Notes under the pieces: generated by a model
The model's input: the letters and a program-made list of their open reading frames with translations, nothing else
The model's database searches: none
What the model was told of the DNA's origin: nothing
Part shown: positions 7,618-15,436 of the stretch, one piece after another
Layout of the letters: each line of letters begins with the position of its first letter
Numbering within the stretch: position 1 is the stretch's first letter
Origin: Sphingobacteriales bacterium
GTDB taxonomy: Bacteria > Bacteroidota > Bacteroidia > Chitinophagales > Chitinophagaceae
Assembly (NCBI GenBank): GCA_024642285.1
Contig: JAHEBJ010000006.1
Span: 1-57,113 of the forward strand
DNA: 57,113 nt
Reading direction: 5' to 3'
Translations under genes and position numbers: made by a program

Positions 7618-8322
7618 TTATTGTGTCATTACTTTAGCGATCGCCCTGGATAATTTTTCCTCACCTGTATCTTCCCTGAGGTTATCAATAGATTTGTGAA
7701 ACCAGAGTTTACCGTCCTGCATATATATCACCTGTGTGATCAGATCGTCGAGTTCACTTAAAATATGTGAAGTTATTAAAACCAGTTTGCCTTTATTTTT
7801 TTCTGCGATGATTTTTTCTTTTAGCATTTCAGATGAAACCGGATCAAGACCAGCTGTGGGTTCATCCAATATTAACACGTCGGGGTTAAACAGAAAAGCC
7901 AGCGCTGCACTCACTTTCTGTCGGGTACCGCCCGATAGTGTCCTCATACGTTTGCTCAAGATTTGAATCAATCCGAATTTATTGATAAGCTCTTCATCCA
8001 GTTTATCATTTTTCTTTCCACGGATATCTTTCATCATATCCAATACCTGACCAATGGTCATATTCTCGGGGTAACGACCAATCTGCGGCATGTACCCAAT
8101 ATTCTCCCTGTACTTCCAGTCGTGTTTTATATTTTTTCCATTAAAGGTGATAAAACCACTGTCGCAGACAACCATTCCCAGAATACTTTTGATGAATGTA
8201 GTTTTACCACAACCGTTCGGACCAATCAATGCAATACATTCGCCCTTACCACAGTTAACAGAAACGTTATCTAATGCTTTTAATTTCCCAAATTGCTTCG
8301 ATACATTGCTTGCTATAATCAT
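7618..8322 (-). CDS. nosF: NosF, ABC transporter ATPase for N2O reductase maturation
   Basis: This 234-residue ABC ATPase has Walker A GPNGCGKTT (about 34-42), a Q-loop (YMPQIG), the signature LSGGTRQKV and Walker B with D-loop (VLILDEPTAGLD). It powers the NosFY part of NosDFY at the cytoplasmic face. Its start overlaps the stop of nosD by 4 nt, indicating translational coupling, and nosY follows 6 nt downstream. ATPases of this subfamily look alike, so the specific name depends on the operon. Confidence 0.92.
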   Translation of the reverse strand: MIIASNVSKQFGKLKALDNVSVNCGKGECIALIGPNGCGKTTFIKSILGMVVCDSGFITFNGKNIKHDWKYRENIGYMPQIGRYPENMTIGQVLDMMKDIRGKKNDKLDEELINKFGLIQILSKRMRTLSGGTRQKVSAALAFLFNPDVLILDEPTAGLDPVSSEMLKEKIIAEKNKGKLVLITSHILSELDDLITQVIYMQDGKLWFHKSIDNLREDTGEEKLSRAIAKVMTQ

Positions 8323-9554
8323 AATACCATTGGTTTCATTAATGGATGGTCGTCTTTTAAATTCTCCGGTGTGAGTGATGGTAATACTTTTTCTGTTTTG
8401 TCCAGCAAGGTTGACATCAGGCTGCGGAACAGGATCATCGCCGGTGGGTTCTGTTCAATAATCATGGCATACATACTCACCGGCCTGAAGGGCACATCAC
8501 CCAGTTTATCTTTGTTCAGATCGTAGCCCTCGTATTTATCCCAATAATTATTGGTAAAATTGTTCAACACCAGGTTACCATTGGTTCCTACGTCGAATGT
8601 GTTGCTTTCAAAATTGTTATTATGTACGTTAACATCCATACAACTGGCCTGTATCTTCATGGCCCAGCCATTGCGTTTAAAGACATTTTTCTCCATGTGG
8701 ATGCGGCTGGCGCCTTCCATAAAAATGCCGGCGGTGTTCTTTTCAAACACATTATTTTCAATATACCCGTCGCTGATCTCTTTCAACAGCAAACCAAAAG
8801 CTGCATCGCCCCAGTTCTCTTCAAAATAGTTATGAATCATTTTTAAACCCTTGGAAAACATAACTGCCACACCGGCCCCGTTATTTTTAAATACGTTGCA
8901 GATATAGGCATCATCATTTGAAAACATAAAATGTAAACCGTAACGAAGATTATCCTCAGCCACGTTACGCCAGATGATAGAATTCTTTACAAACTCAAAA
9001 TAAATTCCATCGCGGTGACCGGTGATGGTATTGCCCAATATTCGGAGGCTGTCGCTTTTCCAGCAATGAATACCGTTGCCACTCTCCTGTTCCACTTTGT
9101 TGTAAGCATTAATTGTGTTATTCTCAATCAGGCAGTCGAATCCAAACTGGATATAGACACCAAAAAATGTTTTGTCTAAAATATTATTCCGAATGACGGC
9201 ATAACGACTATTGTAGACTTTCACGCCGGCATAATCCTCAATGCTTGAAACGCCCGAATTGATAATCTTAAACCCATCTACTACCACCCCATCTGCCTTA
9301 ATTGAAATGATCTCGTATTTATTATCCCCATCAAGTACCGGATGGTTAATACCAATCAGGCAAATCGATTTGTTGATTACAATATTCTGCTCATGATAAT
9401 ACCCGGCGCTAACTAACACTGTATCTCCATCAACCGCAAGCAGCAAAGCCTGCTGAATTGTCTTTACGTTTTGCTGCTTATCTACATGAATTGTTTTTGC
9501 AAAAACAGCAGTACCAAAAAATAAAAAAATCGATATCGTAATTAATTTCTTCAA
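8319..9554 (-). CDS. nosD: NosD, periplasmic beta-helix protein for CuZ assembly
   Basis: The 411-residue protein has a Sec signal peptide (to about residue 19, FGTAVFA) and a right-handed beta-helix of CASH/PbH1-type repeats rich in Asn (IENNTINAY, ILGNTITGH, FKNNGAG, FEKNTAG). This is the NosD architecture. NosD is the periplasmic component of NosDFY that passes copper and sulfur to NosZ. The gene overlaps both neighbours by 4 nt (nosF downstream, the NosL fusion upstream), so the three are translationally coupled. Confidence 0.92.
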   Translation of the reverse strand: MKKLITISIFLFFGTAVFAKTIHVDKQQNVKTIQQALLLAVDGDTVLVSAGYYHEQNIVINKSICLIGINHPVLDGDNKYEIISIKADGVVVDGFKIINSGVSSIEDYAGVKVYNSRYAVIRNNILDKTFFGVYIQFGFDCLIENNTINAYNKVEQESGNGIHCWKSDSLRILGNTITGHRDGIYFEFVKNSIIWRNVAEDNLRYGLHFMFSNDDAYICNVFKNNGAGVAVMFSKGLKMIHNYFEENWGDAAFGLLLKEISDGYIENNVFEKNTAGIFMEGASRIHMEKNVFKRNGWAMKIQASCMDVNVHNNNFESNTFDVGTNGNLVLNNFTNNYWDKYEGYDLNKDKLGDVPFRPVSMYAMIIEQNPPAMILFRSLMSTLLDKTEKVLPSLTPENLKDDHPLMKPMVL

Positions 9555-10570
9555 GGCTTATAGAGATCGCTCCAGTTAATTATGCTGCCATTAAAACGTT
9601 TTTGAATGGTTTGTAAACTGTCTTTATTATCAAATGCAGCTACATTACCTCCCATTGGACTGCGCAGATCTTCTGCTTTTAAAAGCAGTGCATTTTTTAC
9701 ATCAATCAGCTGATGGATTCCCGAATAATTAGTAAGGTACAATCCTTTTATACTTTTCTCCTCCACATCTTTTGTTTTCAGGAAATTGATCATACACCTG
9801 CTGTCGTCAAACTTATAAATCTTACCCTTTTTTGATACAAGTTCTGCACCAAATCGAACATCGCTGATGGTCATCTTGCAGAAATAACAATTATCAACTC
9901 CGGTCTTAAGCGCCTCGGGACCTGTATTGCAGGAAGTCATCAGGGTAAGTAAACTAAACACCATAACAGCATTAGCAAATTTCATTTTTCGTTTTTTTGC
10001 CGAGCGCCAAACTATCACAACAATAAAAAGCAACACAGCTCCAGCCGAAATAAAAATCCATCCGCCGACATCCGGAAAAGAATAAGCGCCAAAATTCAAC
10101 AGTTGTTTAAACCCTATCAACGGCGGCTGGTATGCCATACCCGGGACAATGATTGCTGCATTAGGATCTAAATTATGTCCATAGTTATATTCCCATCTCC
10201 AGAAATCATACATGGCTAATATTCCAAAGCTTACGAAAAGTATAAAGAGTACATACAATAGTTTTTCACGGGCAGCAACACCTGCTGCAACAAAGAACAA
10301 CGCAAAAAATCCAATTATATAAGGCAATAGAGTAAATTCTATAAAATCTTCGGTATGCAATGTTTTCATTCCTATATAATGGTTGAGTCCATTAATGATG
10401 TCAACATTACCGGCCAGTTTATCGGGATAGATAAGCAACCATAATCCCTCGGGATATTGGGGTGCATCCAGATCAATTCTCCATAATGGAACAAATAAAA
10501 CAACAACTAAAGCCAGGCCGCAAAGAATCAATAATATTCTCATCCAGGGTTTCAACTTATCGTCTTTCAT
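9551..10570 (-). CDS. nosL: Fusion of a membrane protein with NosL copper chaperone
   Basis: This 339-residue protein has two parts. Residues 1-195 form a membrane domain with about four helices (12-30, 82-98, 103-121, 168-189) and the motif YPEGL followed by NGLNHYIGM; it may correspond to the NosB-like membrane protein that follows nosZ in clade II clusters, which I cannot confirm. Residues 196-339 are NosL, the lipid-anchored Cu(I) chaperone, with its CYFCKM motif (C228, C231, M233). At the junction Met196 begins a complete lipoprotein signal with the lipobox LMTSC (C214). The ATG at 9985 could therefore start a separate NosL, or the signal may be a retained relic acting as a fifth helix. 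It overlaps nosD by 4 nt. Confidence 0.85.
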   Translation of the reverse strand: MKDDKLKPWMRILLILCGLALVVVLFVPLWRIDLDAPQYPEGLWLLIYPDKLAGNVDIINGLNHYIGMKTLHTEDFIEFTLLPYIIGFFALFFVAAGVAAREKLLYVLFILFVSFGILAMYDFWRWEYNYGHNLDPNAAIIVPGMAYQPPLIGFKQLLNFGAYSFPDVGGWIFISAGAVLLFIVVIVWRSAKKRKMKFANAVMVFSLLTLMTSCNTGPEALKTGVDNCYFCKMTISDVRFGAELVSKKGKIYKFDDSRCMINFLKTKDVEEKSIKGLYLTNYSGIHQLIDVKNALLLKAEDLRSPMGGNVAAFDNKDSLQTIQKRFNGSIINWSDLYKP

Positions 10571-10590
10571 TCTTTACAATTTAATATTCG

Positions 10591-10598
10591 CAAATATT
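10591..10598 (-). promoter_or_regulatory. Possible -7 element before the NosL fusion gene
   Basis: AATATTTG on the minus strand is a 7/8 match to TAnnTTTG, 20 nt before the ATG. It lies between the nosZ terminator and the nosLDFY genes and could give them their own basal transcription. It is weak evidence alone. Confidence 0.25.
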
Positions 10599-10684
10599 TC
10601 TACTCTCAATTACTACGGTTGGTGGAACACAAACCATCGCCGCCCGCCGTAGACGATGTCTCACCATCGATAATCCAATATCAA

Positions 10685-10727
10685 TAAAAAAGGAACAGGC
10701 GTGTTCATATAGAGCAGCCCGTTCCTT
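10685..10727 (-). terminator. Terminator directly after nosZ
   Basis: An 11-bp stem with one mismatch (10727-10717 with 10700-10690) is followed by TTTTTTATT on the minus strand. It would end most transcripts after the structural genes (cytochrome c and nosZ) and leave read-through or a separate promoter for the maturation genes. Confidence 0.8.
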
Positions 10728-10739
10728 CCCTATAAAAAA

Positions 10740-12734
10740 CTATTTCTTTTTTGCTGTGTCGGATGCAGCATAATTTTTTCCTGTACTGAACAACAAAGGC
10801 GTATTGGATCCGGCTGGTGAAACCCTTACATAGCCCGACATCTCCTGGTGTAAGGCGCTACAGAAATCGGTACAATACATGGGGAACATCCCAACTTTGT
10901 CCGGCGTCCATTTTAAAGTCTGTGTTTCTCCAGGCATGATCAACAACTCACCGTTGTTGGCCCCCTTAATTGCAAAACCATGCGGCACATCCCAATCCTG
11001 TTCCAGATTGGTAACATGGAAATATACTTCATCTCCCATCCTAATACCTTCAATATTATCCGGTGTAAGGTGAGAACGAATGGCAGTCATATACACGTGA
11101 ACTTTATTTCCTTCACGTACCACTTTTGTTTCTTTTTCACCATTGGCGAAGAAAGGATTCTTGTTCTCTTCCATTTTAAAGAACTTGGTAGAATTGTTTT
11201 TAATAAGATCTGCCGCAACAATTTGTGCATAGTGCGGTTCACCAATAGTTGGGAAATCAAGTATCAACTGCATTTTATCACCACTTATATCATACAACTG
11301 CGCACTTTGTGACAACTCTGGCCCGGTTGGCAAATACCTGTCTTTTGTAATTTTATTATAGGCAACCATGTATTTACCATAAGGCTTTTTAGTATCGCCA
11401 CCTGCAACCGCTAAGTGACCAACAGAATAGTAAGTTGGAACCCTATCGAGTACTTTCAGATCTTTTACACTCCACTTAACTACTTCAGAAGAAACGAACA
11501 TTGAAGTGTAAGCATTACCCTTGTCATCAAACTCGGTATGTAATGGGCCAAGACCCGGCTTCTTAACTTCACCATGTAAAACTGATTCATATTTTAAAAT
11601 GGGAATACCATCGAAATTGCCGATGAAATCCTTTGCAGCAATGGCTTTCACCATCTTATCAAAACTGAATACGGGAATAACTGCAGCCAGTTTACCGCTA
11701 CCAACAATGTATTCTCCCGTAGGGCTAACATCACAACCATGCGGAGATTTAGGACAAGGAAAGAAATAAGCGATGTCAGCAAAGTCCTTTACATCCAAAA
11801 CTGTAACTTCTGTTTTAATGGTTGAGGTGGCAGAATGTGTTTCATCGCTGTAAACATTATGAGCATATTTCACAGCCTGCTTTCTTCCTTTGCCCGATTT
11901 CAGATATTCTTCTGCCTTCTTCCAGTTAATAGCCATGATAAAATCCTTATCCTTCTGCGAGGCATTTACTTCAAGCAAAGTATGTGCCTGCTCTGTATTA
12001 TAAGTTGAGAAGAAGAACCAGCCATTGGAAACACCTTTTCCTGCACGGCTTAAGTCAAAATTAAAACCAGGGCACTGCAACTGAAACGAAAGTTCCATTT
12101 TACCATTGTCTTTTTGTACACTGATAAAACTGATGGTTCCTTTAAAATTCTGTTTGTAAGTATTGATAGGAACATCGCCATTCTTGTCATCGGGTGGAAT
12201 ACTGAAACGTGTTCCGGCAACAACATACTCCGTATTCTCTGTAATAAAGGGAGAAGAGTGGTTACCACCACTGTTTGGTAATTCGATAATTTCAGCTGTA
12301 CGGAAAGTTTTAAGATCAATACGTGCAACACGTGGCGTGTTGTTCGCATTTACAAAAACCCATTTGCCATCGTAATCGCCATTTGTTTTTGAATTCTGTA
12401 CATGGTGCAAATCATCCCAAGGAACAAAACCGTGTGAAGTATTCAGCATCGGCTTAGTTTCTTCGCTGTAGCCCCATCCTTTTTCCGGATCAACCGAAAA
12501 AACAGGAATTACACGAAGCAATCTTCCTGAAGGTAACCCGTAGGTACTCAACTGGCCGCTAAATCCGCCCGACACAAAATTGTAGAACTCATCGTATTTA
12601 CCGGGGGCAACATAAGCTTTTGAAGCAGCATCGGAACTGATAGCCGAGCCCGCATTCTTTGGTTTACAGGCACTGAAGCCCAACAGCATGCTGAATGCGA
12701 AAGCGGCTACTGTTAACAGTTTAAAATTTTTCAT
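10740..12734 (-). CDS. nosZ: NosZ, clade II nitrous oxide reductase
   Basis: The enzyme reduces N2O to N2 in the periplasm with a CuZ and a CuA centre. The 664 residues begin with a Sec lipoprotein-type signal (LLGFSAC, Cys22) and not a Tat signal, which is the mark of clade II enzymes. A seven-bladed beta-propeller follows, with His-containing segments (DDLHH, HSSPF, KSPHGCDV, HTEFD, EPHYAQ). The C-terminal cupredoxin domain carries the CuA ligands in YCTDFCSALHQEM (C621, C625, H629, M632) and an upstream HGF. It lies 29 nt after the cytochrome c gene and is followed by a strong terminator and then nosL, D, F and Y. Confidence 0.96.
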   Translation of the reverse strand: MKNFKLLTVAAFAFSMLLGFSACKPKNAGSAISSDAASKAYVAPGKYDEFYNFVSGGFSGQLSTYGLPSGRLLRVIPVFSVDPEKGWGYSEETKPMLNTSHGFVPWDDLHHVQNSKTNGDYDGKWVFVNANNTPRVARIDLKTFRTAEIIELPNSGGNHSSPFITENTEYVVAGTRFSIPPDDKNGDVPINTYKQNFKGTISFISVQKDNGKMELSFQLQCPGFNFDLSRAGKGVSNGWFFFSTYNTEQAHTLLEVNASQKDKDFIMAINWKKAEEYLKSGKGRKQAVKYAHNVYSDETHSATSTIKTEVTVLDVKDFADIAYFFPCPKSPHGCDVSPTGEYIVGSGKLAAVIPVFSFDKMVKAIAAKDFIGNFDGIPILKYESVLHGEVKKPGLGPLHTEFDDKGNAYTSMFVSSEVVKWSVKDLKVLDRVPTYYSVGHLAVAGGDTKKPYGKYMVAYNKITKDRYLPTGPELSQSAQLYDISGDKMQLILDFPTIGEPHYAQIVAADLIKNNSTKFFKMEENKNPFFANGEKETKVVREGNKVHVYMTAIRSHLTPDNIEGIRMGDEVYFHVTNLEQDWDVPHGFAIKGANNGELLIMPGETQTLKWTPDKVGMFPMYCTDFCSALHQEMSGYVRVSPAGSNTPLLFSTGKNYAASDTAKKK

Positions 12735-12763
12735 TTTGGTTATTTTTATTTTAAGGTTAGGTT

Positions 12764-13249
12764 TTATTTTACACCATCGTTCTTACGCATGAACTCATAC
12801 AAGTGGCGGGCATCATCGTCACTTAGGTTTTGATTGGGCATACGCACCAGACAAATTTCCAATTGTGCCTGTGCCTTTGGATCCTTATCTAACATGGCAT
12901 CAGTGTTAGTAGAAAAATTCATAATCCATTCTGCTGAATGTCTTTCAGTAACACCTGTCCAACCCGGACCAACGAGTTTTTCGCTGGTAAGTTTGTGACA
13001 GCTGCTGCATTTTACTCCGTACACTTTTTCGCCTTCTGCTGCCATTGCAATATCTAAAGCTTCACCTATTTCCACCTTAGTAAACTTACCTTCACCTCTT
13101 TGTGGATCGTAAGAAGGATTGCCCGATTCTGTTTTTGGTGTTTCGGCCGGTGTTGAATTGTCGGATGCAGTTGTTGAACTCTCAGAACCGCCACTACCAC
13201 AGGCCGCAATAAATGCGCCCAGAAACAGAAGGATTGCCAATTTTTTCAT
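12764..13249 (-). CDS. Mono-heme c-type cytochrome lipoprotein, first gene of the nos operon
   Basis: The 161-residue protein has a lipobox (FIAAC, Cys17), a Ser/Thr-rich linker and one class I cytochrome c domain with the heme motif CSSCH (residues 81-85) and a likely axial Met late in the chain (LVRMPNQNLS). Anchored to the membrane and facing the periplasm, it probably passes electrons from the quinol chain to NosZ. It begins the operon and has the best class II Crp/Fnr site of the window in front of it. Confidence 0.92.
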   Translation of the reverse strand: MKKLAILLFLGAFIAACGSGGSESSTTASDNSTPAETPKTESGNPSYDPQRGEGKFTKVEIGEALDIAMAAEGEKVYGVKCSSCHKLTSEKLVGPGWTGVTERHSAEWIMNFSTNTDAMLDKDPKAQAQLEICLVRMPNQNLSDDDARHLYEFMRKNDGVK

Positions 13250-13285
13250 GTTGATTATTTTATTTTAATTTTAAAATTGTTTGCA

Positions 13286-13329
13286 CAAGATTACTGGCTA
13301 TCATGTCCTTTTTTTATGAGTTAAGTCAT
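13286..13329 (-). promoter_or_regulatory. Promoter of the nos operon with Crp/Fnr-type site
   Basis: TTATGA-N6-TCATAA (core ATGA at 13316-13319, TCAT at 13326-13329) is a perfect 6-bp palindrome. On the minus strand its centre is 33 bp from TAATCTTG (13293-13286), a 7/8 match to TAnnTTTG. That is a class II activator layout, with a leader of about 30 nt to the cytochrome c ATG at 13249. Confidence 0.68.
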
Positions 13330-13416
13330 AAGCTTATTAATGACTCTGGTAACAAAAGCTAGTCCAGTTCTAATATATTGCTTACCAAATAGTTATAATT
13401 TATCATTGTAAGTTGT

Positions 13417-13482
13417 ATGACTATAATCATACTGACAGATGTTAAACATCAGTAAGACAAAAATTGTGCAGGTATATATTTG
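13417..13482 (+). promoter_or_regulatory. Promoter of the crp/fnr gene with a class I-spaced Crp/Fnr site
   Basis: TATGA-N6-TCATA (core 13417-13430) is 55 bp centre to centre from a perfect -7 element TATATTTG (13475-13482), which places the site near -62, the class I activator position. This suggests the regulator controls its own gene. A second, different palindrome lies between them. Confidence 0.58.
13438..13450. promoter_or_regulatory. Second palindrome in the crp/fnr promoter
   Basis: GATGTT-A-AACATC has perfect 6-bp arms with a one-base centre and is centred about 34 bp before the -7 element. It does not have the Crp/Fnr geometry (odd length) and may be the operator of another regulator. 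Confidence 0.35.
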
Positions 13483-13506
13483 TTTATAACAAAAAACAGA
13501 AGCTAT

Positions 13507-14100
13507 ATGATTGATATTGATACCTTACTTGCCTGGGGTGCGGCTTATAAGAAAGTGACTGCCGGTGAAGTAATTTTCCGGGAAGGTTCAAATTGTACTT
13601 TCTACCATCAACTAGTTGAAGGAAAAGTGAGATGGATAAATATAAATGAAGAAGGGAAGGAATTTGTTCAAACATTTATAGAACCCGGAGAGTGTTTTGG
13701 CGAATTTCCGCTTTTTGACGATGAACCGTATGCAGCAGGTGCAATTGCCGATTCTGATGCAGTGATCATTCGCCTGCACAAGCCCGCTTTTCACCAGATA
13801 TTAAAAGAAGACCCTGCATTACATTTTGCATTTTCCAAAATGCTTACACAAAGGTTGCGTTTCAAATTTTTAATCCTGAAAGAACTGGCTAATCACAATC
13901 CGGAGAGCAGCATCAGTACCTTACTCAAGTATTTTAAAGAGCATCAAAAAAACATCTGCACAAAATGTAACAAACTGCAGCTTACCAGGCAACAAATAGC
14001 GGATATGACAGGACTAAGGGTTGAAACTGTTATCAGAACCATGAAAAACATGCAACATAAAGGCCGGTTACAAATCTCCAGAGGTAAGGTCTATTACTGA
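13507..14100 (+). CDS. Crp/Fnr family transcriptional regulator
   Basis: The protein is 197 residues from the ATG at 13507. The upstream TTG at 13480 lies inside the -7 element and cannot be used. It has a cyclic-nucleotide-type effector domain (about 15-105, with GECFGEFPLF), a dimerisation helix (105-130) and a C-terminal winged helix (about 145-197). The recognition helix contains the FNR-like pattern V-E-T-V-x-R (172-177), fitting the TGA core of the palindromes found nearby. It lacks the N-terminal Cys cluster of true FNR; cysteines are at 30, 63 and a CTKC pair (151-154) beside the helix-turn-helix. It may sense NO, as DNR-type proteins do, or redox state. It is divergent from the nos operon. 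Confidence 0.92.
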   Translation: MIDIDTLLAWGAAYKKVTAGEVIFREGSNCTFYHQLVEGKVRWININEEGKEFVQTFIEPGECFGEFPLFDDEPYAAGAIADSDAVIIRLHKPAFHQILKEDPALHFAFSKMLTQRLRFKFLILKELANHNPESSISTLLKYFKEHQKNICTKCNKLQLTRQQIADMTGLRVETVIRTMKNMQHKGRLQISRGKVYY

Positions 14101-14102
14101 CT

Positions 14103-14145
14103 ATGATTTGAATCATACCGTTTTTATCCGAACATATTAGTTTTG
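14103..14145 (+). promoter_or_regulatory. Promoter of the 12-TM protein gene with Crp/Fnr-type site
   Basis: TATGA-N6-TCATA (core 14103-14116) starts directly after the crp/fnr stop codon. It is 32 bp centre to centre from a perfect TAGTTTTG (14138-14145). The ATG at 14161 then has a leader of only about 10 nt. Confidence 0.65.
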
Positions 14146-14160
14146 CACCAAACAGATTCT

Positions 14161-15381
14161 ATGGTTTCACCGCTGTATCGATGGCTTAAAATTGCAGTCA
14201 TCAATTTATTGATAGTTGCCACGCTTGGTGTTGTGCTGAGGTATAAAATTTTGTTTCCGCTCCCTTTTATAGATCAAAAACATTTACTTCACGGACACTC
14301 TCATTTTGCATTTGCCGGCTGGATAACCCAGGCACTGATGACTTTGCTCGTTATTTACCTGGCGCTACAGACTGAAAAACCAGTTTACAAAAAATACCGT
14401 TGGCTACTTGCTGCAAACCTGCTTACCGCTTATGGAATGCTTATAGCTTTTCCTATTGAGGGTTACGGGCTTTACTCCATTATTTTTTCAACGGCCTCCA
14501 TTTTGGTTTCTTATGTATTTGCTGTTTATATCTGGAGGGATTTAAACAAACTTGAAACCAGGTCACCTGCACATGCCTGGTTTAAGACCGCTGTATTTTA
14601 TAACGCCCTGTCGTCTTTAGGCGCTTTTGCATTAACCATCATGATGGTTGAAAGAGTGATCCATCAAACATGGTACCTTGCTGCAGAATATTTTTATCTG
14701 CATTTTCAATACAATGGCTGGTTCTTTTTTGGTTGCATGGGATTGTTTACGGCATTGATAAGCCGCTTCAATGTTTCTAAAGAGTCACTCAAAAATATAT
14801 TCCGGCTTCTTGCATTCGCATCTGTACCAGCCTATTTTCTATCAACCTTATGGATGCCTATGCCGATTTGGGTTTACATACTGGTGGTGCTTGCCGCATT
14901 TGCACAGGTGATCGGATTTATCTGGCTGGTAAATATCATAAAAGAAAAATGGGAAGATGTGTCTGAATATTTTTCATTCACAGCCAAGTGCATTATCGGT
15001 CTTTCGGCTGCGGCGCTGTCTATAAAGTTATTATTACAGCTTGGTTCAACTATTCCTGTATTGAGCACACTGGCATTTGGTTTCAGACCAATCGTAATTG
15101 GCTACCTGCATCTTGTTTTACTTGGCGTAATAAGTTTATTTCTGCTTGGATACATATTTTCCGAAATGCAATTCAATCTCAGCAAATCAACAACAGCCGG
15201 GTTGTTCATTTTTGCAGGGGCTGTTATCCTCAACGAAATAGTCTTGATGGTTCAGGGCGTAGCTGCCATAAGTTACAATACTATTCCATTTGTAAATGAA
15301 ATTTTGCTTGGTACCGCAATACTTTTATTCACCGGCGCTTTGCTGATGAGTTTCGCAAAGAGGAATAATTCTCAAAACTGA
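14161..15381 (+). CDS. 12-TM membrane protein of unknown function with His motifs
   Basis: From the ATG at 14161 there are 406 residues and about twelve hydrophobic helices. Histidines sit at helix ends in a heme-ligand-like way: HLLHGHSHFAFAGW in helix 2, YLHFQYNGW in helix 6 and GYLHLVLLG in helix 10. The topology recalls heme-copper oxidase subunit I and NnrS, but the HPE and HH motifs of oxidases are absent and I cannot assign it to a family. The gene lies between the Crp/Fnr regulator and the iron-centre repair gene, under its own Crp/Fnr site. A role in NO handling or low-oxygen respiration is likely but unproven. The in-frame TTG at 14143 lies in the promoter and is rejected as start. 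Confidence 0.7.
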   Translation: MVSPLYRWLKIAVINLLIVATLGVVLRYKILFPLPFIDQKHLLHGHSHFAFAGWITQALMTLLVIYLALQTEKPVYKKYRWLLAANLLTAYGMLIAFPIEGYGLYSIIFSTASILVSYVFAVYIWRDLNKLETRSPAHAWFKTAVFYNALSSLGAFALTIMMVERVIHQTWYLAAEYFYLHFQYNGWFFFGCMGLFTALISRFNVSKESLKNIFRLLAFASVPAYFLSTLWMPMPIWVYILVVLAAFAQVIGFIWLVNIIKEKWEDVSEYFSFTAKCIIGLSAAALSIKLLLQLGSTIPVLSTLAFGFRPIVIGYLHLVLLGVISLFLLGYIFSEMQFNLSKSTTAGLFIFAGAVILNEIVLMVQGVAAISYNTIPFVNEILLGTAILLFTGALLMSFAKRNNSQN

Positions 15382-15421
15382 TTTCAATCACAGTTTGTAG
15401 TTTTTTACAAAAGCATCTTTG
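15378..15421 (+). promoter_or_regulatory. Promoter of ric with degenerate Crp/Fnr-type site
   Basis: CTGA-N6-TCAC (15378-15391) keeps the TGA/TCA core and is 33 bp centre to centre from CATCTTTG (15414-15421), a 7/8 match to the -7 consensus. The ATG follows at 15437. Confidence 0.5.
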
Positions 15422-15436
15422 TAAAAAATAAATAGT

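Noticed and set aside
10621..10680. Short palindromes around CATCG/CGATG between nosZ and nosL
   Set aside because: Arms of only 5 bp with no T run, no repeat elsewhere and no match to the Crp/Fnr motif.
13480..13506. TTG start for the Crp/Fnr regulator
   Set aside because: It overlaps the TATATTTG promoter element, so it would not be on the mRNA; the ATG at 13507 is used.
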